A stretch of DNA of 51,747 nucleotides from JBGSKV01 sp041740975 (GTDB lineage Bacteria > Bdellovibrionota_B > Oligoflexia > Oligoflexales > JALZUQ01): contig JBGSKV010000028.1 in NCBI GenBank assembly GCA_041740975.1, forward strand, positions 1-51,747, given 5' to 3'. The position numbers were made by a program, and so were the translations under genes. Below are positions 36,655 to 45,900 of the stretch, in pieces. Below the pieces are notes generated by a model, which ran no database searches, was not told the DNA's origin, and saw only the letters and a list, made by a program, of their open reading frames with translations. Each line of letters starts with the position of its first letter. The stretch's first letter is position 1.

Positions 36655-37335
36655 CTATTCGAAAACTACCTTGCCACGCATAGTCGCCGCATGATCTGGG
36701 AAGGTATCGATAAAAATATAGTCCACTCCCGACACAAAGTGCTTAGGTGAAAACTCAACTTGCGTACTCTTTTTGCCACCAATCAAGTTGGTCGCAGCTA
36801 CAACTCGTCCATCATTGCGCGGAATATAGTGATTGATAGATCCCGCCACAATGGCCTTCTCCAGCAAGTCTTCAATACGGCTATTTTCCACAATGACAAG
36901 ATTGTGTCCACCCACTTCGCGGGGCTTTTCTCCGGTATGTCGCAAGGTCAGGCGAATTTTTGGACAAGTTCGGACTATTTTCATTACTGAAAGAGAGAAT
37001 TTCTGACCGTCATCGGCTTGAACATTGATTTTGCAATATTCAGGAAGATCAACTTTCTTAACAACTTTGACCACCTTCTTAGATTTGCCACTGCCGTCGC
37101 GTTCCATAGGAAGTGACGGTTTGTCTTCTTCACTTCCCGTAGTAGCCTGAGACTCTGCCGGCGCTTTTTCTTCGCCCTGCTTCACTGTCGACTGATCTTG
37201 CAAAGTTCGCTCAACTTCTGGCGCTTTGCCAACTTCTTTATTCTTGGAACTCCCCAAGTCGCCGTTTCCACTACATCTACATCCCGTAATTATGAATGCG
37301 ACCAAAACGGCTTGCAATAAAATTGAAATCTTCAT
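36655..37335 (-). CDS. azurin-like cupredoxin lipoprotein with Cys ligand replaced by Asp
   Basis: 226 residues. Lipoprotein signal (ITGC, Cys19), a charged linker (about 25-95), then a complete azurin domain (98-226). The azurin disulfide pair is kept (C101, C124). Ligand positions are GGH144, then Y-I-F-I-D210-TFPDH215-AATM219. Spacing 66/5/4 equals azurin His46/Cys112/His117/Met121 exactly, but the Cys is Asp (codon GAT). Gly143 matches azurin Gly45. Cys to GAT needs two base changes, so a read error is unlikely. The site should still bind copper but not as a blue type 1 centre. Long tether suggests an electron-transfer or copper-handling protein held at the membrane. Confidence 0.9.
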   Translation of the reverse strand: MKISILLQAVLVAFIITGCRCSGNGDLGSSKNKEVGKAPEVERTLQDQSTVKQGEEKAPAESQATTGSEEDKPSLPMERDGSGKSKKVVKVVKKVDLPEYCKINVQADDGQKFSLSVMKIVRTCPKIRLTLRHTGEKPREVGGHNLVIVENSRIEDLLEKAIVAGSINHYIPRNDGRVVAATNLIGGKKSTQVEFSPKHFVSGVDYIFIDTFPDHAATMRGKVVFE

Positions 37336-37421
37336 GAGTTGCTCCTATCCGCACTAAAAGAAAACTATTTCCTCTGCTATAATACCAGGATCAACACGAC
37401 TAGGCCTAGACAGGGAATTTC

Positions 37422-38723
37422 ATGCATAGAATCCAGATTTTTCTATTGATCTCCATGGTATCTTGGACTGTGTTGCAGTGCAAGCATGCACCCCTCGCAA
37501 GTGATGTTGAAAATGCACAAGTGCTAGGTAATGAAGGCGCCGTCTATGTTTTTATCCACGATCTCAGCACCTCCCCTCCAAGCGTGATTGTCAAACAGTG
37601 CGAAGAACGAGCTCTGGCTGTGAATAATGACTGTCCGCAGTATCCTCGCAATAAGACTAAATACGAAACTCGTATGAGCCTTAGCAATCTCAAGTTTGAA
37701 TTGGCTAAACACAGCCAAAAATATTCGAAAGATCTGCAGAAACTCAGTTTGACGCCCGCCAAGTTTGCCGAACTTTTTATCCAAGACTATGTCGCCGACG
37801 TCGGTACCGACGTAGACCTGGAGACAGTCAGCTCACGTGAGTCAGGTTCCACGCAAAATCAAATTTTTAAAAAAGTTATTGAAGACATGATGAAAGGCGG
37901 ACTGCAAGCTGTATTAAGCAAATCCTATCAAGTTATTCATCTGGCTTACAGCGACTCTTCTCAATCTCGAGTTTCGATTAGCTACTGTGATCGCACTCTA
38001 GGAGACTACTGTGAGGCTAGCAAAAGTGTCACAACTGCAAGCGCCCCAATCGACGGCGTCAAGAGTGCCTTACCTGCCGCTTTTTTTTCAGAGTTCTCGC
38101 AAGTCCTCGCGAAGCATGGAAAAATCGTCACCGACGGTGCTCTCTACAATGAAGCCATCTATGCGACGAATCCTTGGGTGGAACCAACGTCAGATCAATT
38201 GCAGTTCATGGCAGATTTGAATACACACCTGCCAAAAATCATAGCGGTCATCTATACAAGTGGATTTGAAATCCAAGTCGCAAAACAAGTTTCAGTCTTC
38301 GATTGCAAAAGAATTGATCGAACAGACCCTAAGTGTCTCGAAAAATCAGACAAGCCGAAAGTTGTGACATTCGAAAGCTTCCAAACATCTCTCTACACTA
38401 TGACAATGACCTGCCTTAAAAATCGTTTTTCCTGTTATCCTGGCCCATATATTGAAAAAACGCTGGAAGAACTGAAGAAAAAAATAGCCCATGATCCCAA
38501 GAAATTTGTAACCATCAGAGATGTCACCGACCACGCCTCGCAACAGCTCAAAAATAGTAGCGCCCAGGGCAATCACATCCTGATAGGCAGAGATCGTTTA
38601 GTCCGATTTGATGCCGACACGTCCGAAAACAAACTCAACTATTTTGTCGCTGAAATCTTTTTCCACTTGTTCAATCCAGACTATATGCCACCGTTATTGG
38701 AGCCGACGATCAATGCCAAATAG
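37422..38723 (+). CDS. lipoprotein of unknown function, Lys+2, cluster member 1
   Basis: 433 residues. Signal MHRIQIFLLISMVSWTVLQCKH with Cys20 and Lys at +2. The mature chain has several Cys (KQCEERA, NDCPQ, YCDRT, DYCEA, FDCKR, KCLEK, TCLKN, SCYPG) and begins ...GAVYVFIHDLSTSPP. No domain recognised. First gene of a five-gene run of lipoproteins on the plus strand; its last 11 bp overlap the next gene. Confidence 0.75.
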   Translation: MHRIQIFLLISMVSWTVLQCKHAPLASDVENAQVLGNEGAVYVFIHDLSTSPPSVIVKQCEERALAVNNDCPQYPRNKTKYETRMSLSNLKFELAKHSQKYSKDLQKLSLTPAKFAELFIQDYVADVGTDVDLETVSSRESGSTQNQIFKKVIEDMMKGGLQAVLSKSYQVIHLAYSDSSQSRVSISYCDRTLGDYCEASKSVTTASAPIDGVKSALPAAFFSEFSQVLAKHGKIVTDGALYNEAIYATNPWVEPTSDQLQFMADLNTHLPKIIAVIYTSGFEIQVAKQVSVFDCKRIDRTDPKCLEKSDKPKVVTFESFQTSLYTMTMTCLKNRFSCYPGPYIEKTLEELKKKIAHDPKKFVTIRDVTDHASQQLKNSSAQGNHILIGRDRLVRFDADTSENKLNYFVAEIFFHLFNPDYMPPLLEPTINAK

Positions 38724-39807
38724 AACTTCACGACTCCTCATTTTAGCATCCATATGTCTTTTTATGGCCCAGTGTAAGACCTTTGATCGATCACTTACAA
38801 AAAATGACGATTCTGACCCGGTGGGAGAGCTTACACGACTGAAACTTAGGTTTGCCGAACCCTATTCTATGAATACCCACTATCCGCCCCCCCTCATGGA
38901 AGGCAAGAAATGCGTAAAGGACGCTTACCAGCACTACTTTGATAACAAAGATGCAAGCAATAGTTTTGGGCCAGCATTGGGATGGTGGGAAGAAAGTCAA
39001 AACGATATTCTGGCCATTCGTGGAGAAGAATGGAATGTCAAACATTACCTTGTTATTTTAAATCTCGAAATAAAATGCATTACGAGCAAAGGGCCCGATG
39101 GAACCTTCTTGCCTGGCTGCAGCGCAGGCGACAAATGGGCACCCTATCGGCAGTTAAGTTATGCACTAAAGACGGACAAAGAGCCCCTTCTCGCGCGCAA
39201 TCTTCTTATTCTTATGAAAAAGAATTATTTCACTGCGCCCGCCAATCCAGTCGAAGCACCTTGCAGTGAAGGCACTATGTCCAGCGCAGACCTTGAAATG
39301 TGTGTTCGGCATAAAGTAACGGAATACCAAAGTGCCGAAAAATGCAAAGACCTCCCTTCCTACCAACTCATTCATGGAGACGAAAAACTTTCATCTGTAA
39401 ATTTCGCGCATTTTGTCGCCAACAATACTTGGCGAACATTTAAGATGCAAAAAATCGATTTATTCCCATTTATTGGTTCGCTTCCTCTCCAAGATCCATA
39501 CGTCATGCGAGTTCCCTTAAATAGGCAAGAATCAGCCTATGCCGGAGATTTGGTTGTTCTAAGTGAGGCCGGCAAGGGTCTCGTCACAAAGCTGGCTTTT
39601 TACAACCCTAGTTACCACCGCGAAGCCTTTACGACCCCACCAGTCGTCGTCGCAAAATACCAAGCGCCAGATGGTGAGAAGATTATTGCCGAGATTGAAA
39701 AGAATCTGGACGTCGACAATGAAATAAGAATCAAAAACGTTCGAATTGTTCCGCGAGGTACTTCGCCCATCACACGTGGTCAAGGCGACGAACCCGTAAA
39801 CTACTGA
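38713..39807 (+). CDS. lipoprotein of unknown function, Lys+2, cluster member 2
   Basis: 364 residues from the ATG at 38713. An upstream in-frame codon (38608) would place 35 extra residues before the signal, so it is rejected. The start then gives a lipoprotein signal (MPNRTSRLLILASICLFMAQCKT, Cys22, Lys +2). Mature chain has tryptophans and Cys (KKCVKD, KCITSK, GCSAGD, PCSEG, MCVRH, KCKDL). No family recognised. Overlaps the upstream gene by 11 bp, so translationally coupled. Confidence 0.75.
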   Translation: MPNRTSRLLILASICLFMAQCKTFDRSLTKNDDSDPVGELTRLKLRFAEPYSMNTHYPPPLMEGKKCVKDAYQHYFDNKDASNSFGPALGWWEESQNDILAIRGEEWNVKHYLVILNLEIKCITSKGPDGTFLPGCSAGDKWAPYRQLSYALKTDKEPLLARNLLILMKKNYFTAPANPVEAPCSEGTMSSADLEMCVRHKVTEYQSAEKCKDLPSYQLIHGDEKLSSVNFAHFVANNTWRTFKMQKIDLFPFIGSLPLQDPYVMRVPLNRQESAYAGDLVVLSEAGKGLVTKLAFYNPSYHREAFTTPPVVVAKYQAPDGEKIIAEIEKNLDVDNEIRIKNVRIVPRGTSPITRGQGDEPVNY

Positions 39808-39829
39808 TTTGTACTTGGAGAGTTGAAGC

Positions 39830-42800
39830 ATGCGTCACTTAGCGGTTTTTGTCGGACTGGTTTTCATATTCAGCCAAGCACAGGCGTGCAAACCTCGCAA
39901 TTCTTATCGGCTTTCGGGCGAAAGTTCGGCAAGCCTTGCCAATGACGAAGTGAACTTGGTTTATATCAACCAATTCGTTTTGCCCATGTATCAAATGACC
40001 GGACTACTCAGCTCTCTTAATGACGAACATCCGCATTTGAAGCGGCTTATTGATATTATGCGTAAAACTACCTCTCCAATAGTAAAGTCTACTGCTGCTA
40101 GTGCTTTGATTGCCATTGTTCAATCCCAATCGCGCGAAATCAACTGGAAGCGATGGTTTCCAAGTTACGACTCACCCAGTCAACTCATGAACGACGTCGT
40201 TAAAGGTTTCGTAAATGCTGTAAACGAACCGCTGGGGCGTTCCACAAACCCAAGTTGCCCGAACTATATTTTTCGTTCTTGCGGAAGCCACGAACAATGT
40301 GAATACAATGTAGCCGCGCTCGCACGCATCGTTGACATTGACGCAAATCAACCCGCCATTGACGAGAAATTTGCAGAACTGCAGGCCGACACGCGCTGCC
40401 TAGATCAAGGTATCGCGCAAAACATTCTTCAGTTCAAACTCGATGCGGCCAAACTATGGAAAAAGTTTTATACAGTCACAGATTATCAGACTGCTCGTGA
40501 TAGTTCGACTTACCCTACTGGCGAGCCAGGTCAAGTCAACGCTTTGAAGAACGAAGTGCAAGCTCTACTCGCTCGCAACCAGTCTCTATTGAAAATGCAA
40601 AACAGCACACATTATTTCAAAATCGATGTTGTTCGCAAACTATTCGGAGAAAAGTTCTACCAACCAGACAGCGTTCGAGGCGCACCATTTGCCAAGTTGA
40701 TTGACAGCTTTTTAGCGGAAGCCTCTGACATTCAATCACTCATTATCGATCGCATGAAGTACTACCTGCAAAAAGCCGACGATACCTTCAACGGTATGAC
40801 TCGTTTGAGTTTTCTGGCCAGTCGGGTCAATGTTGTGAACTTGACTCCGTGGCTCAACTGCGTTCGTGATCGCGTGGACACTTGGCGCCAAGGCTATGAT
40901 GATGAAGATCCATATGCCATTATCTCGGCACGCTCCTCCAATCAAAACTGCCCGGCTGTCACTCTCACACCAAAACAAGGCTTCGAGCTTCTGGCTGGAA
41001 ACTCCAGTCCGGACAACCTGGGCATGAGCTACATTATGCGTGAATTGAAAGGAGCTTGGCGCGATGAATATGTGGATCTTATTCTTCATACTCTTGCCTC
41101 GATCCCTACAAAAGACCGAACCCTTTCGGCAACAGGTGCACAAACTGTCGAAGAAGATCAAGCGGCCGGATTGCAAAGCTATAAAAATGACGTACGAAAA
41201 TCTATATTGGATTTTTTCAAAGGCAGTCACATCACCACTACTTTACTAAATAACGAGAAAACAATTGCATCGCGCATTTCAGGATTCTCTTCCTGGCACA
41301 AGCAAATTGAAAATACGCAAGAAGTAGTCAATATTCAAAGTGGCATTGTCCAAGCCAAGCAAGCCATTGTCAGTGATAAAAATGCCGATAGCGCGGATCG
41401 CCGCGCCGCACTTAAGTTGCTGGACCAGTCGCAGCGCTTGATGACCGGCACGAACCTAAAATATTATTGCTATGACTATTTGTTTAGTGAACCTGGTTAC
41501 CGCTCCCGCTCGTCGGCTAATGTTGCTGGGCAACCGGCTATAGAGGACGGTTTGCGCATGCCGATCTCTTGGGCCCTCGGCAAATGCTGGGTCGGAAGCA
41601 TGATGGCATTGGATACGGAGAAAGTCGTGCGCGGTCTTATCGATAATTCCACGCCTTTGAGTCTCGCCAGTGCTTATCAAGGCATGCGCCTTGGCGACAC
41701 AGCGGTAGGTGACGTCGCCGTCAACTCTGCAGAATATTTTTTCAAGTATTACGGTCTCGAAAATTTCAATAAAAAGAAAGACCCCTTCGAAACCGCCTGT
41801 TTGGGTGAATACAACAATGGAGGCTTTGCCCCTCCAGATGCCAACAATAACATTCCACTATCTAAACTTTGTCAGTTCCGAGATTCGCAGAATCCAAATA
41901 TTGCTAGCAGCGCAACGTTGGAAAAACGTTTAGGATGTTACATTCGCGCCAACGCAAGCTATGATCGCTGCGTTGAACTTTCGTCAACCGTCGAAATGGA
42001 GATTCTGAGCACGGCCGTGATGATGGCCTCTGGCTCCATTGCTTTCCGTGGGATTGCAGCGGCAGGCAGTCTGATGATGCGTGGCCGTAAAATCGCAACC
42101 ATTGGCGAAAAAATTACGCGCGCCGGTTACAAAATGTCCGACGTTTTCACTAAACCAGCTGCATTTGCTCTCCTCGCCAAAGAAGCGACTTTGCATTCAC
42201 CACTTTGGATTGGCAAATCCCTGGCCATCGGTGCAGCATTTTCGACGGTCAATCGAGTTGCATTGAAAGTGATTTTTAATGTTCCTCTCTATGATCCCGC
42301 GAAAGGCCTAAAGAAAAATGTGATAGCCATCGCGCAGGAAATTGGCGTCGGTGCGATTTTTATGGGAATTATGCCAGGATTTGATCGCCTGACTGCTGGC
42401 ATCACGTCTAAGATTATTTCCCGCATGCCTCAAAGTTCTCGAGCCGCTCAGAAGCAGCTCGCGTTTTGGGTACCAGCGCTTGGCGAATATGGTCTGGATG
42501 TCACCCTTGAAAAAAATCTCATGATGCCGCTGTGGAAATATTTTGATGCAGATGATCAAATGTGGATGCAAAACAATAATGTATATTTAACTTCACTCAA
42601 AAATACCTTTGTTTTCCGCGCGGTCAGCGCTCGTGTCGATGTGAAGCATATATTGGAAAATGCAAATGCCCATCGCATCATGAGGTCATATGAAACTACC
42701 AATCTCATGCAGAGTCATACGTCGCTCCTTGGACAACAGCAGAATTTGCTACTGGACCTCGGCATTACCGATTTGAAAAACCTGCAGAATATGCAAGTCA

Positions 42801-43051
42801 GTGACATTAATGTCCACTATCAAAAAATGGTGGACGACTTTTACTTCACTGACAAAACCTCCCATGAGATGGGATTGGATGCGTCACAGATCGCTCATCG
42901 GCGCAGGATATTACAAAAGGCTCAAGCCGCCTACAACCAACTCAGTACGCCGCAGCAGCTGCAAGAGTTTCTGAGGAACTTCCGGCCGACCGTCGTCGAG
43001 CCGAATACACCACCGGTGATGGCCCAAGCTGTATTTGACCACGCCGCCTAA
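39830..43051 (+). CDS. 1073-residue lipoprotein with hydrophobic C-terminal region, cluster member 3
   Basis: Signal MRHLAVFVGLVFIFSQAQACKP (lipobox AQAC, Lys +2). Residues about 25-700 are largely helical with scattered Cys. Between about 718 and 875 there are several long hydrophobic stretches (AVMMASGSIAFRGIAAAG, SLAIGAAFSTVNRVALKV, IGVGAIFMGIMPG), unusual for an exported lipoprotein. The last ~200 residues are helical and charged. I do not recognise a family. The hydrophobic block could insert in a membrane, as in toxin translocation regions, but that is only a guess. GGAGAG precedes the ATG; 22 bp after the previous stop. Confidence 0.72.
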   Translation: MRHLAVFVGLVFIFSQAQACKPRNSYRLSGESSASLANDEVNLVYINQFVLPMYQMTGLLSSLNDEHPHLKRLIDIMRKTTSPIVKSTAASALIAIVQSQSREINWKRWFPSYDSPSQLMNDVVKGFVNAVNEPLGRSTNPSCPNYIFRSCGSHEQCEYNVAALARIVDIDANQPAIDEKFAELQADTRCLDQGIAQNILQFKLDAAKLWKKFYTVTDYQTARDSSTYPTGEPGQVNALKNEVQALLARNQSLLKMQNSTHYFKIDVVRKLFGEKFYQPDSVRGAPFAKLIDSFLAEASDIQSLIIDRMKYYLQKADDTFNGMTRLSFLASRVNVVNLTPWLNCVRDRVDTWRQGYDDEDPYAIISARSSNQNCPAVTLTPKQGFELLAGNSSPDNLGMSYIMRELKGAWRDEYVDLILHTLASIPTKDRTLSATGAQTVEEDQAAGLQSYKNDVRKSILDFFKGSHITTTLLNNEKTIASRISGFSSWHKQIENTQEVVNIQSGIVQAKQAIVSDKNADSADRRAALKLLDQSQRLMTGTNLKYYCYDYLFSEPGYRSRSSANVAGQPAIEDGLRMPISWALGKCWVGSMMALDTEKVVRGLIDNSTPLSLASAYQGMRLGDTAVGDVAVNSAEYFFKYYGLENFNKKKDPFETACLGEYNNGGFAPPDANNNIPLSKLCQFRDSQNPNIASSATLEKRLGCYIRANASYDRCVELSSTVEMEILSTAVMMASGSIAFRGIAAAGSLMMRGRKIATIGEKITRAGYKMSDVFTKPAAFALLAKEATLHSPLWIGKSLAIGAAFSTVNRVALKVIFNVPLYDPAKGLKKNVIAIAQEIGVGAIFMGIMPGFDRLTAGITSKIISRMPQSSRAAQKQLAFWVPALGEYGLDVTLEKNLMMPLWKYFDADDQMWMQNNNVYLTSLKNTFVFRAVSARVDVKHILENANAHRIMRSYETTNLMQSHTSLLGQQQNLLLDLGITDLKNLQNMQVSDINVHYQKMVDDFYFTDKTSHEMGLDASQIAHRRRILQKAQAAYNQLSTPQQLQEFLRNFRPTVVEPNTPPVMAQAVFDHAA

Positions 43052-43182
43052 ACGAAACTATGTCTGCGCAAGGGTTTCCCGACTTGGTTTGGGTTGGACG
43101 ACCTTAGTCAAATCGTGTAGAATTTTAACAGAACCCAAATCATCAATGGTTTGAAACAGAGCTTTCATGGAGATGCATAAAC

Positions 43183-44373
43183 ATGCGCGCTATTTTGGTC
43201 GTCACACTTTCTCTCTCGCTTTTTGGCTGTAAACTTTCTCAAGGCTACAAACTTGCTGACGCCGGTGGAGGATCGCTTGGCGGTTGCATCGCTACAAAAA
43301 AAGCCGCAGAAGAAGATGTTCGTTTAGCGGATTGGCTGCGCGGGATTGCCGGCGGCGCTGATTATCCCGAACTGCGCGATGCGGCGGCCGTTACCCTTGC
43401 CACTATCGGCACTGCCATCAATTCGGAAGGCGACTTTGCAAAAGTTGTAGAAGTTTTGGGTGGAATGGATGGAGCGTCCAAGAAACTTTTCGTTACCGAA
43501 GGCAAAATCACCATTGACGGCAAAGTCGTCGATGTCGGTACTAATGGCGTCGAAGCTCGCCTGCTAGCTCGATTTTTGAATTTCTTCTCTGATCCTTCCG
43601 TCACCATGGCTGATAAAGTTTCTATTGCTCGTCAACTTCAAGAGACCAGCACGCGAACAGCCGATGCGATCGCGACTAATAAAACTGAGTATGGTCAACG
43701 TATTTTGGCACTTCTTAGATCCATTCATGAAAAAATCAAAGGGGCTATCAACACACTCAAAGCCGGAAATATTTCGGCCGAAGATCGTCGCCTACTCGTC
43801 GCAATGGACGCATCTCGTCAGCTAGCAGATTTAGAAGCACGAATGGCAGTCGGTGAAATTTCCGCCGCAACGGCTCGCCCTCAAGCCGAAGTTTTGGCAC
43901 GTTCTGCATTGGCTAACATTCCAGAAAACTTACGCGCTGACGTTACCAAAGACATTGGCACTAGTTTGTTGGGTGTTGAGTACCAGTTGCGTCTTCAAAA
44001 CAAAAATAATACTGATACTGGTTTAGGAAAAATTGCTGGAGAAGCGATGCGTGCCTATCCAGACGCCCTCGCTGAAATTTCTACTCTTGAGGCCGTTCGA
44101 ATCGCGGCGATCAGTGCCTCGGCCGGTGATTACGATATGGCTCGTACTTTTATCCAACATGGTAAAACTTTTGCTGGCAATCGTAGCTTAGCTGGTACGC
44201 CTGTCATGGGACATTTGAATGCCGTTGGCGGAGTCGCTTCGGGAACGAATTTCGACACGGTGTTTGCAAATGTTGCGACGTCAGTGCGCGAAGTCCAAAG
44301 ATCGAGAAGCCAACCTTGGTCGGCTCGTTCAAAAGCTCGCTATGAAGCGTTCCGTTCGAAGGCCCGCCTATAA
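43183..44373 (+). CDS. helical lipoprotein of unknown function, cluster member 4
   Basis: 396 residues. Signal MRAILVVTLSLSLFGCKLS (Cys16, Lys +2), then a Gly-rich start with a second Cys (GGSLGGC, residue 34) and a long Ala-, Leu- and Glu/Arg-rich helical body, compatible with a coiled or repeat-helix fold. No recognised domain. A 131-bp gap precedes it, so it may have its own promoter. Its TAA shares a base with the ATG of the next gene (TAATG). Confidence 0.72.
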   Translation: MRAILVVTLSLSLFGCKLSQGYKLADAGGGSLGGCIATKKAAEEDVRLADWLRGIAGGADYPELRDAAAVTLATIGTAINSEGDFAKVVEVLGGMDGASKKLFVTEGKITIDGKVVDVGTNGVEARLLARFLNFFSDPSVTMADKVSIARQLQETSTRTADAIATNKTEYGQRILALLRSIHEKIKGAINTLKAGNISAEDRRLLVAMDASRQLADLEARMAVGEISAATARPQAEVLARSALANIPENLRADVTKDIGTSLLGVEYQLRLQNKNNTDTGLGKIAGEAMRAYPDALAEISTLEAVRIAAISASAGDYDMARTFIQHGKTFAGNRSLAGTPVMGHLNAVGGVASGTNFDTVFANVATSVREVQRSRSQPWSARSKARYEAFRSKARL

Positions 44374-45800
44374 TGAACCTGGCGTTACCGCACATACTCA
44401 AAAAAGAGGGTTTTTACCCTCTTTTTTTTATTGCCGCCCTAAGTTGCAAAACACTCCCCACCCATGACGTGGGTCGCACGACCGACTTTAATGCCGCCGT
44501 ACAAACGCAACAACTCGTTAATGATGAAGGCTTATCGTTTCAAAGCGCTGCGCTGCATCCAAGTGGCAATTTTATTTTTATATCCGGCACAGACAATAGC
44601 ACCGGCAGATTTGTCATAAAGGTATGGGATACGCGTTGGCCGCCTCCCATGGACATTCTCATGCTCCATACTTATGACCAAGACCTCAAAGGGGTCAGTC
44701 GCTTTCCACTCAAAAGTTTGCAAGCCATCACGTTCTCGAACGATGGAAAATATATAGCCGTCGCCGATGGCTCTGGATTTTACATTGGTGAACTCAAAAA
44801 TCTCGCCACCGATAAACCTGAGTTCTCGCCTCTTCGCAAAATCTATTCACGACCAGCTAGCCAAGTTAGCTTTTCTGATGACGGTATGTTTATTGCGGTG
44901 GCCGAGGAAGCCCAAGGTAGCAAAAATACCGAAATCAAAGCCATCGCCATGGACCGCATTCGCACGTTTCTAAAATCTGGCGGCGAACTTCCGAAATATC
45001 ATGCGGTCTACACCTCCCCACGCCCAGAGTCGTTTATAAACGGCATGAGCTGGCATCATTTAAAACATAAATATAGCGGCAAAGAATTTACCACGGTTTC
45101 TATCTTTTTTTCAGATAGCCATACTGGGTTTCATGCGTTTCTTTTATCAGGCGGTCCAGGCACCCACCTCTTCAAATTTGCCTCAGAACAACAACATGAC
45201 TCGATGACGTATCACAAGCGCCATTTTTATATCGGACCTAACCAAACTGTTTTGTTGTTTACTCCGGAATTAGACGAAGCAGAATTAGTAGAGTATAAGC
45301 CCATCAGTTTCTCCTCTCATCGCACCAGTGGCCAGCCCAAAATCGCCAAAAAAATAGCTAGTGGATTAACTCTCAAATCTCATGTGAGTTTTGTTCCAGT
45401 TGGTTCTAGTGATGCCATGAACCTCGCCTTAGGTGGCAAAAGACCGACTCCCGTCACCATAGACCGCGCCTTTACAGACGCAAGATATCCCTATGTTTTC
45501 CAAGCGGCCACGTCCGACGGCGTCATTTACCGCTACATTTTTCAAGGTAAAATGAATGACAAGAAAGTCGAGGAATTCACTCTGACGCAATCCAGTACAT
45601 TCTTGTGCCTACCTTTAGAGGGTGATGCAAAATTCTTGACGACGAGTCCTTCCGCCGACGATAACATCACTAACTGTGGCGACCGCAAGGATCTTCGCGT
45701 TCATTGGATGGGCTATGGCATGGGTTCCAAAGTGCGAGTACTCTACGTCGTGACCGATCTCGGACGCGTTTACCAAATAGACGAATCTAACTATCGCTAA
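44373..45800 (+). CDS. beta-propeller-like lipoprotein, cluster member 5
   Basis: 475 residues. Signal MNLALPHILKKEGFYPLFFIAALSCK (lipobox ALSC, Lys +2). The body has WD40/YncE-like blades: SAALHPSGNFIFISGTD..., IKVWDTRW, LQAITFSNDGKYIAVADG, ASQVSFSDDGMFIAVAEE. Beta-propeller proteins bind other proteins or ligands. Coupled to the previous gene by TAATG. Codons 10-19 coincide with a terminator-like hairpin, noted separately. It ends before a ~64-bp repeat and a convergent small gene. Confidence 0.78.
   Translation: MNLALPHILKKEGFYPLFFIAALSCKTLPTHDVGRTTDFNAAVQTQQLVNDEGLSFQSAALHPSGNFIFISGTDNSTGRFVIKVWDTRWPPPMDILMLHTYDQDLKGVSRFPLKSLQAITFSNDGKYIAVADGSGFYIGELKNLATDKPEFSPLRKIYSRPASQVSFSDDGMFIAVAEEAQGSKNTEIKAIAMDRIRTFLKSGGELPKYHAVYTSPRPESFINGMSWHHLKHKYSGKEFTTVSIFFSDSHTGFHAFLLSGGPGTHLFKFASEQQHDSMTYHKRHFYIGPNQTVLLFTPELDEAELVEYKPISFSSHRTSGQPKIAKKIASGLTLKSHVSFVPVGSSDAMNLALGGKRPTPVTIDRAFTDARYPYVFQAATSDGVIYRYIFQGKMNDKKVEEFTLTQSSTFLCLPLEGDAKFLTTSPSADDNITNCGDRKDLRVHWMGYGMGSKVRVLYVVTDLGRVYQIDESNYR
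44400..44429 (+). terminator. intrinsic-terminator hairpin inside a coding region
   Basis: AAAAAAGAGGGT (44400-44411) pairs perfectly with ACCCTCTTTTTT (44416-44427) around TTTT, followed by further T to 44429. It is 27 bp into the ORF at 44373, encoding KKEGFYPLFF. As RNA it has the full form of a rho-independent terminator (with A-run upstream, also possible on the other strand). It may end the upstream gene, be masked by translating ribosomes, or act as an attenuator. Confidence 0.8.
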
Positions 45801-45818
45801 AATTTCCGTCACCCAAAT

Positions 45819-45882
45819 CGTACCGCATCCGAAGGCGCGTCGGTGATCTTTCGCGTAAAACATCGACAGGTGATATTGGCCA
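45819..45882. repeat. ~64-bp dispersed repeat, copy A
   Basis: Matches 47023-47094 in direct orientation over 64 bases with a few substitutions, but lacks an 8-bp block that makes a GCGCC-GAA-GGCGC hairpin in copy B. It fills the gap between the convergent propeller gene and small lipoprotein gene. Confidence 0.85.
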
Positions 45883-45900
45883 TTCAAGAGTGAAAAACAT

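Noticed and set aside
36655..37335. Read error as cause of the Cys-to-Asp change in azurin
   Set aside because: Two base changes would be needed in one codon and all other ligand spacings and the frame are intact.
38608..38712. Upstream in-frame start for cluster lipoprotein 2
   Set aside because: It lies deep inside the previous gene and places 35 residues before the signal peptide.
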